Source: an uncultured Desulfovibrio sp. (GTDB lineage Bacteria; Desulfobacterota; Desulfovibrionia; Desulfovibrionales; Desulfovibrionaceae). Taken from it: a stretch of DNA of 10,812 bases. Numbering within the stretch: position 1 is the stretch's first letter; each line of letters begins with the position of its first letter. Shown here one piece after another: positions 7,154 through 10,812 of this stretch. The notes under the pieces were generated by a model. The model ran no database searches. It saw only the letters and a program-made list of their open reading frames with translations, and was not told where the DNA came from. The stretch covers positions 1 to 10,812 of the forward strand of contig NZ_CAJUBO010000016.1 in assembly GCF_910584445.1 (NCBI RefSeq), given 5' to 3'. Position numbers and translations under genes: made by a program.

Positions 7154-7164
7154 TGAAAACCAGA

Positions 7165-7192
7165 GCGGCGGCTCCCGTGCGGGAACCGCCGC
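7165..7192 (-). terminator. Terminator-like hairpin downstream of ackA, probably bidirectional
   Basis: GCGGCGGCTCCC (7165-7176) pairs with GGGAACCGCCGC (7181-7192), with one mismatch and a GTGC loop. On the minus strand it is followed by TCTGGTTTTC, a modest T-tract. On the plus strand it is followed by GTTTTCGTCTTT. It lies 56 bp beyond the ackA stop and is the best candidate for the end of the pta-ackA transcript. Confidence 0.7.
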
Positions 7193-7221
7193 GTTTTCGT
7201 CTTTGCTCTCTTTTTTCCCGT

Positions 7222-7246
7222 GCGAGCGCGGCCCAAGAGCGCTCGC
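7222..7246 (-). repeat. Perfect 8-bp inverted repeat abutting the ackA stop
   Basis: GCGAGCGC (7222-7229) and GCGCTCGC (7239-7246) are exact inverted copies around a 9-nt loop, 1 bp beyond the ackA stop codon (7248-7250). Neither strand has a T-run directly after it. It may act as a 3'-end stabilising hairpin with the terminator just downstream. Confidence 0.55.
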
Positions 7247-7247
7247 C

Positions 7248-8459
7248 CTACTTGCCCAGCACCCTGAGCGTGGCCTCGGCGATCTCCAGTTCCTCGTCCG
7301 TGGGGATGACGAGCACGCGGATGCGGCTGTCAGGCGTGGAGATGGTGCGGGCGCCGGGCTTGCGGGTATCGTTTTCCTTGTGGTCGAGCTTGATGCCCAG
7401 CCCTTCCAGGCCCTCGCACACGGCGGCGCGCACGATGGGGTCGTTCTCGCCGATGCCGGCCGTGAACACGATGGCGTCCGGCTTGCCGTCCAGCAGGAAG
7501 ATATAGGCGCCGAGCGTCTTGCGGATGCTGCGGACGAGCATCTGCAGGGCCAGGGCCGCGCGCTTGTTGCCCTTTTCGATCTCGGCGTGGACGTCGCGCA
7601 TGTCCGTGAAGCCGCAGATGCCGAGCAGGCCGGACTTCTTGTTCATGACCGCGTCGGCCTCGGCCGGGGAGTAGCCCTTCTTTTCCTGGATGAAGGGCAC
7701 GATGGCCGGGTCGATGCTGCCGCAGCGCGTGCCCATGATCAGGCCTTCGAGCGGGGTGAGACCCATGCTCGTGTCGAAGCATGTGCCGTTCTTCACGCAG
7801 CTCATGGACGAGCCGTTGCCGAGGTGCATGGTGACGGAGTTGAGTTCGCCCTGGGGCTTGCCGAGATATTCCGCCGTCTTGCGGGCAATGTACTTGTGCG
7901 AGGTGCCGTGGAAGCCGTAGCGGCGGATTTTGAGTTCCTCGTACAGCTCATAGGGCAGGGCATACATGAAGGCCTCCGGCGGCATGCCCATGCCGAAGGC
8001 GGTGTCGAACACGGCCACGTTGGGCACGCCGGGGAAGAGCTTTTCCGCCACCTCGATGCCCATGAGATTGGCCGGATTGTGCAGGGGGCCAAGCAGGAAG
8101 CATTCCTTGATGACATCCTTGACGTGCTGGTCCACCAGCACCGGCTCGGTGATGGACTCGCCGCCATGGAGGACGCGGTGGCCGATGGCGAAGATCTCGC
8201 CCTTGTCCCGGATGACGCCGTCCGCCGGATCGGTGAGCAGGGCGATGACCAGCTCCATGGCTTCCACATGCGTGCGGAAGTCCTCGTCGCGCACGATCTT
8301 TTTCTCCCGGTCGGTGCCGGGGGCGATCTTGTGCGTCAGGCGGCCGTTCTGCTGGCCGATGCGCTCGGCAATGCCGGAGCAGAGCACGGTTTTGGTGTCC
8401 ATTTCCAGAAGCTGGTACTTGCACGAGGAAGAGCCAGCGTTGATGACCAGAACTTTCAT
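7248..8459 (-). CDS. ackA: Acetate kinase
   Basis: This cytoplasmic enzyme interconverts acetyl phosphate plus ADP with acetate plus ATP. The 403-residue length is typical. It belongs to the ASKHA kinase superfamily and opens with the phosphate-binding motif VLVINAGSSSCKYQ (Asn7). Residues matching known catalytic positions of Methanosarcina AckA by motif are Arg95 (HRVLHGG), Asp152 (VFDTAFG), His184 (GFHGTSH), Arg245 (GTRCGSIDP) and Glu389 (PTDEELEIA). The adenosine-binding GIGEND is at 335-340. All expected key residues are present. It is the downstream gene of the pta-ackA operon, 82 bp after pta, and makes ATP by substrate-level phosphorylation in incomplete oxidation of lactate or pyruvate. 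An SD-like GGGAG lies 6 nt before the ATG. The gap hairpins could tune its expression relative to pta. Confidence 0.98.
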   Translation of the reverse strand: MKVLVINAGSSSCKYQLLEMDTKTVLCSGIAERIGQQNGRLTHKIAPGTDREKKIVRDEDFRTHVEAMELVIALLTDPADGVIRDKGEIFAIGHRVLHGGESITEPVLVDQHVKDVIKECFLLGPLHNPANLMGIEVAEKLFPGVPNVAVFDTAFGMGMPPEAFMYALPYELYEELKIRRYGFHGTSHKYIARKTAEYLGKPQGELNSVTMHLGNGSSMSCVKNGTCFDTSMGLTPLEGLIMGTRCGSIDPAIVPFIQEKKGYSPAEADAVMNKKSGLLGICGFTDMRDVHAEIEKGNKRAALALQMLVRSIRKTLGAYIFLLDGKPDAIVFTAGIGENDPIVRAAVCEGLEGLGIKLDHKENDTRKPGARTISTPDSRIRVLVIPTDEELEIAEATLRVLGK

Positions 8460-8480
8460 CCCTCACTCCCTTTGACGTGT

Positions 8481-8496
8481 CCGCGCAAAAGCGCGG
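8481..8496 (-). repeat. Perfect hairpin in the pta-ackA gap, copy next to ackA
   Basis: CCGCGC (8481-8486) and GCGCGG (8491-8496) are perfect inverted copies around AAAA, giving a TTTT-looped hairpin in the minus-strand transcript. It ends 21 nt upstream of the ackA ATG, close to the ribosome-binding site. Confidence 0.65.
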
Positions 8497-8523
8497 CGCC
8501 GGCCGACAGGCGCCGGCCGGCGC
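8496..8523 (-). repeat. GC-rich hairpin in the pta-ackA gap, copy next to pta
   Basis: GCGCCGGCC (8496-8504) pairs perfectly with GGCCGGCGC (8515-8523) around a 10-nt loop. The 9-mer GCGCCGGCC is also repeated directly at 8510-8518, so alternative pairings exist. No T-run follows, so this is more likely an mRNA processing or stability element, or a partial attenuator, than a terminator. Confidence 0.6.
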
Positions 8524-8541
8524 ATGGTTGTGCGTCGTTGC

Positions 8542-10656
8542 CTATTTCCTGGCGTTCTTTTCCGCCGCCGCCTGGACGGCGGTGATGGCTACGGTGTTCA
8601 CGATGTCCGGAACGGTGCATCCGCGCGAGAGGTCGTTGACCGGCTTGTTCAGCCCCTGGAGCACCGGGCCGATGGCGATGGCCTGGGCCGCGCGCTGGAC
8701 CGCCTTGTAGGTGTTGTTGCCGGTGTTCAGGTCCGGGAAGATGAAGACCGTGGCGCGGCCTGCCACCTGGCTGTCCGGCATCTTGGTCCTGGCAACGATG
8801 GGGTCGATGGCCGCGTCATACTGGAGCGGGCCTTCCAGGGCCAGATCGGGGGCCATTTCCCTGGCGATCTTTGTGGCTTCCACCACCACGTCCACATCCG
8901 CGCCCTTGCCGGACGTGCCCGTGGAGTAGGAGAGCATGGCTACGCGCGGCTCGATGCCGAAGACCTTGGCCGTATGCGCCGAGGCGATGGCGATCTCGGC
9001 CAGCTGCTGGGCCGTGGGGTTGGGGTTCACCGCGCAGTCGCCGAAGGCGAGGACGCGATCCTTGAGGCACATGAGAAAGACCGACGAAACGACGCTGAAA
9101 CCGGGCCGCGTCTTGATGAACTCAAAGGCCGGGCGGATGGTGTGGGCGGTGGTGTTCACCGCGCCGGAGACCATGCCGTCCGCGTCGTCGAGCTTGACCA
9201 TCATGGTGGCGAAATAGGTGGCGTCGCTCATGACGTCGCGCGCATGCTCGGGCGTGATGCCCTTGGCCTTGCGCAGCTCGTAGTACGTTTCGGCGTACTT
9301 GTCGAAATCCGGGGACTTGACCGGGTCGATGAGCCTGGCCCCGTCGATCTCCAGTCCGAGCGAGCGGGCGCTGGCCTTCATGGCGTCGATGTCGCCCAGC
9401 AGGGTGATGTCCGCCACCTCGCGGCGCAGGAGGATGTCCGTGGCGCGGAGGATGCGCTCTTCCGTGCCCTCGGCGAGCACGATGCGCATCTTGTCGCTCT
9501 TGGCGCGCTCGATAAGCTCGAATTCGAACATCATGGGCGTCATGCGGCCGCTGCGCTGGCCGCACAGCAGGCGGTTGGCGATCTCCTTGCCGTTGACATG
9601 GTGCTCGTAAAGGCCGAGCACGGTATTGATCTTGCGCGTGTCGTTCGGCTCGATGAGACCGTAGATTTCCTGCAGGGCCGTGATGGTCCTGTAGGTGTGC
9701 GCCTTGGTGAGCAGGATGGGCAGCGGCGCGCCGCTCCAGCCCTCGATGAGCGCGCGCACGGATTCCGGCGGCTCCAGGCCGCCGGTGAGCAGGACGCCCG
9801 CGATGTCCGGCGCGGTCGAGGACAGGCGCGAGGCGATGGAGGCCAGCAGGATGTCCGTGCGGTCGCCGGGGGTGATGATGAGCTGGTCTTTCGCGATATA
9901 GTTGAGGAAATTGTCGATGTGCATGGCCGCCACCAGGTAGTCGCCCACCAGGGTGTCCATGCGGTTCTCGCCGAAGAGGATCTCCGCGTCCAGCCCCTTT
10001 TTCACGTCGTTCATGGTGGCGCGGCCCAGGGCGGGATCGTTGGGCACGGCATAGACCAGGGCGGGCTTGCCGTCCTTGCCCAGGCTCTGGCGCAGTTCGT
10101 CCAGATCGGTCTGGGAAAGGTCGGCGCGGTTGACGATGGTGGCGATGATGTCGATGGCGTACGGTTCCAGCGATTCGAGGGTCAGGCGCAGGGAGTCGCT
10201 GATGTCCTTGGCCGTCACGTTGTCGCCGTTGGTGACGAGCATGACCGGGGCGCCGAGATTGGCCGCGATCTCGGCATTCAGCTCAAATTCGAAGATCGGG
10301 TCCTTGCCGAGAAAATCCGTGCCGATGCAGAGGACGAAGTCGTGGAGTTCGAGGATCTTCTTGAATTTCTGGATGATGTTTTCCAGAAGCAGGTTGCGCG
10401 AACCCTGGTTGATGATGTCCCGCGCCTCGGCCTGGGTGTAGGCGAAGGTGTCGGCATAGTCCATGTCCAGCTTGAAGTGCTGGAGCATGAGGTTGATGTC
10501 CGGGTCGCGGTCATCCAGTTGCGGCTCGTTGATGATGGGGCGGAAGATAGCCACATTGCGCATGGTGCGCGTGAGCATCTGCATGGCGCCAAGGGCGATG
10601 GCGCTCTTGCCCGTGGTGGGACCGGTGGCGGTGACGTAAAGGGCGTTGTGTTTCAT
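8542..10656 (-). CDS. pta: Phosphate acetyltransferase, long three-domain form
   Basis: This cytoplasmic enzyme converts acetyl-CoA and phosphate to acetyl phosphate and CoA, feeding AckA. At 704 residues it is the long Pta class also found in E. coli (about 714). The N-terminal region (about 1-215) is a P-loop, dethiobiotin-synthetase-like domain with Walker-A-like TGPTTGKS at residues 11-18. A DRTGG-type domain follows (about 215-335), with PGDRTDILLA in place of the exact DRTGG. The catalytic PTA_PTB domain runs from about 375 to the end, starting near MRIVLAEGTEERILRA and carrying SYSTGTSGKG at about 576-585. AAGGAGG (complement of 10661-10667), 4 nt before the ATG at 10656, fixes the start. 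The open frame extends 44 residues further upstream, but that part is unlike Pta. It is first in the operon, with ackA next; no other gene is visible upstream within the window. Confidence 0.97.
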   Translation of the reverse strand: MKHNALYVTATGPTTGKSAIALGAMQMLTRTMRNVAIFRPIINEPQLDDRDPDINLMLQHFKLDMDYADTFAYTQAEARDIINQGSRNLLLENIIQKFKKILELHDFVLCIGTDFLGKDPIFEFELNAEIAANLGAPVMLVTNGDNVTAKDISDSLRLTLESLEPYAIDIIATIVNRADLSQTDLDELRQSLGKDGKPALVYAVPNDPALGRATMNDVKKGLDAEILFGENRMDTLVGDYLVAAMHIDNFLNYIAKDQLIITPGDRTDILLASIASRLSSTAPDIAGVLLTGGLEPPESVRALIEGWSGAPLPILLTKAHTYRTITALQEIYGLIEPNDTRKINTVLGLYEHHVNGKEIANRLLCGQRSGRMTPMMFEFELIERAKSDKMRIVLAEGTEERILRATDILLRREVADITLLGDIDAMKASARSLGLEIDGARLIDPVKSPDFDKYAETYYELRKAKGITPEHARDVMSDATYFATMMVKLDDADGMVSGAVNTTAHTIRPAFEFIKTRPGFSVVSSVFLMCLKDRVLAFGDCAVNPNPTAQQLAEIAIASAHTAKVFGIEPRVAMLSYSTGTSGKGADVDVVVEATKIAREMAPDLALEGPLQYDAAIDPIVARTKMPDSQVAGRATVFIFPDLNTGNNTYKAVQRAAQAIAIGPVLQGLNKPVNDLSRGCTVPDIVNTVAITAVQAAAEKNARK

Positions 10657-10660
10657 GGAA

Positions 10661-10667
10661 CCTCCTT
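10661..10667 (-). promoter_or_regulatory. Shine-Dalgarno that sets the pta start
   Basis: The minus strand reads AAGGAGG, 4 nt before the ATG. This near-perfect SD selects the start giving MKHNALYVTATGPTTGKS, where the P-loop domain begins, over the longer upstream ATG. Confidence 0.85.
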
Positions 10668-10686
10668 GCGGACGGGGCGCGCATGG

Positions 10687-10712
10687 CCCGGGGAAGCCCG
10701 GGAACACGTTCC
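10687..10712. repeat. Short inverted repeats in the pta upstream region
   Basis: Two CCCGGG palindromes (10687-10692 and 10697-10702) are followed by the inverted repeat GGAAC-AC-GTTCC (10701-10712), 45-56 bp upstream of the pta ATG. They could be operator sequence or leader-RNA structure. The remaining DNA up to 10812 shows no sigma70 promoter or sigma54 -24/-12 pair that I trust. Confidence 0.4.
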
Positions 10713-10812
10713 GCCCGGCGGTGGCTGACCCGCCAGAGTTCGTTCCCTGCCGGGCGCAAAGGCGCGAAAATCCGTTGCATGGCGGCACGGTCGTGTCCCG
10801 GTCCGCCCCCGG

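Larger units (their letters stand above)
7006..7164. other. A+T-rich intergenic DNA upstream of the exported-protein gene
   Basis: This non-coding stretch shares the low G+C of the gene it precedes. On the minus strand, TATAGA (complement of 7037-7042) lies about 32 bp before the start codon and could be a -10 box. I see no good -35 at the right distance. It also holds a tandem heptamer (7107-7120) and a spaced direct repeat (7136-7153). Confidence 0.5.

Noticed and set aside
7110..8585. A 491-codon plus-strand open frame over ackA
   Set aside because: It is antisense to a canonical AckA with all catalytic residues. Its composition (Ala/Gly/His/Asp) is typical of antisense frames in high-G+C genes.
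8524..10728. A 734-codon plus-strand open frame over pta
   Set aside because: It mirrors a full-length Pta, shows no motif, and is explained by codon bias.
10657..10788. A 44-residue N-terminal extension of Pta from an upstream ATG
   Set aside because: AAGGAGG directly precedes the ATG at 10656, the family fold begins there, and the upstream residues do not resemble Pta.

Overview
The window is chromosomal DNA of high G+C content (about two thirds G+C over most of its length). It looks like a sulfate-reducing, Desulfovibrio-type bacterium (Desulfovibrionaceae). This is inferred from four things: a long three-domain Pta encoded directly upstream of AckA, a CoA-disulfide/persulfide reductase fused to a rhodanese domain, a BPL-N-type protein divergent from valS, and G/C-ending codon use. 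The species cannot be fixed from the sequence alone.

Layout from left to right. A complete tRNA-Asp(GUC) (3-79, +) is followed by a strong hairpin terminator (111-144), which also suits the gene converging from the other side. That gene (211-1584, -) encodes a BPL-N / class I glutamine-amidotransferase-like protein of unknown function. It is divergent from valS (1620-4289, +), with only 35 bp between the start codons. After valS come 261 bp of non-coding DNA rich in inverted and tandem repeats. Next is an FAD/NAD(P)H-dependent CoA-disulfide (or persulfide/polysulfide) reductase with a C-terminal rhodanese domain (4551-6260, +), closed by a well-formed terminator. A distinctly A+T-rich islet follows (about 6330-7160). 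It holds one gene on the minus strand for a small exported protein of unknown function, plus A+T-rich upstream DNA with short repeats. The right third is the pta-ackA operon on the minus strand (pta 8542-10656, then ackA 7248-8459), with paired G+C-rich hairpins in the gap and a bidirectional-looking hairpin after ackA.

How it fits together. Pta and AckA convert acetyl-CoA to acetate and ATP, the substrate-level phosphorylation step of incomplete organic-acid oxidizers such as Desulfovibrio. The CoA-disulfide/persulfide reductase plausibly serves thiol or sulfane-sulfur handling in a sulfidic cytoplasm. ValS and tRNA-Asp are housekeeping. I see no CRISPR array, insertion sequence, prophage or evident new multi-gene system. 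The items most worth a second look are the A+T-rich exported-protein islet, the BPL-N protein with its Cys/His/Glu motif set, and the repeat-rich leader upstream of the reductase. The very long open frames antisense to the real genes are by-products of high-G+C codon use.
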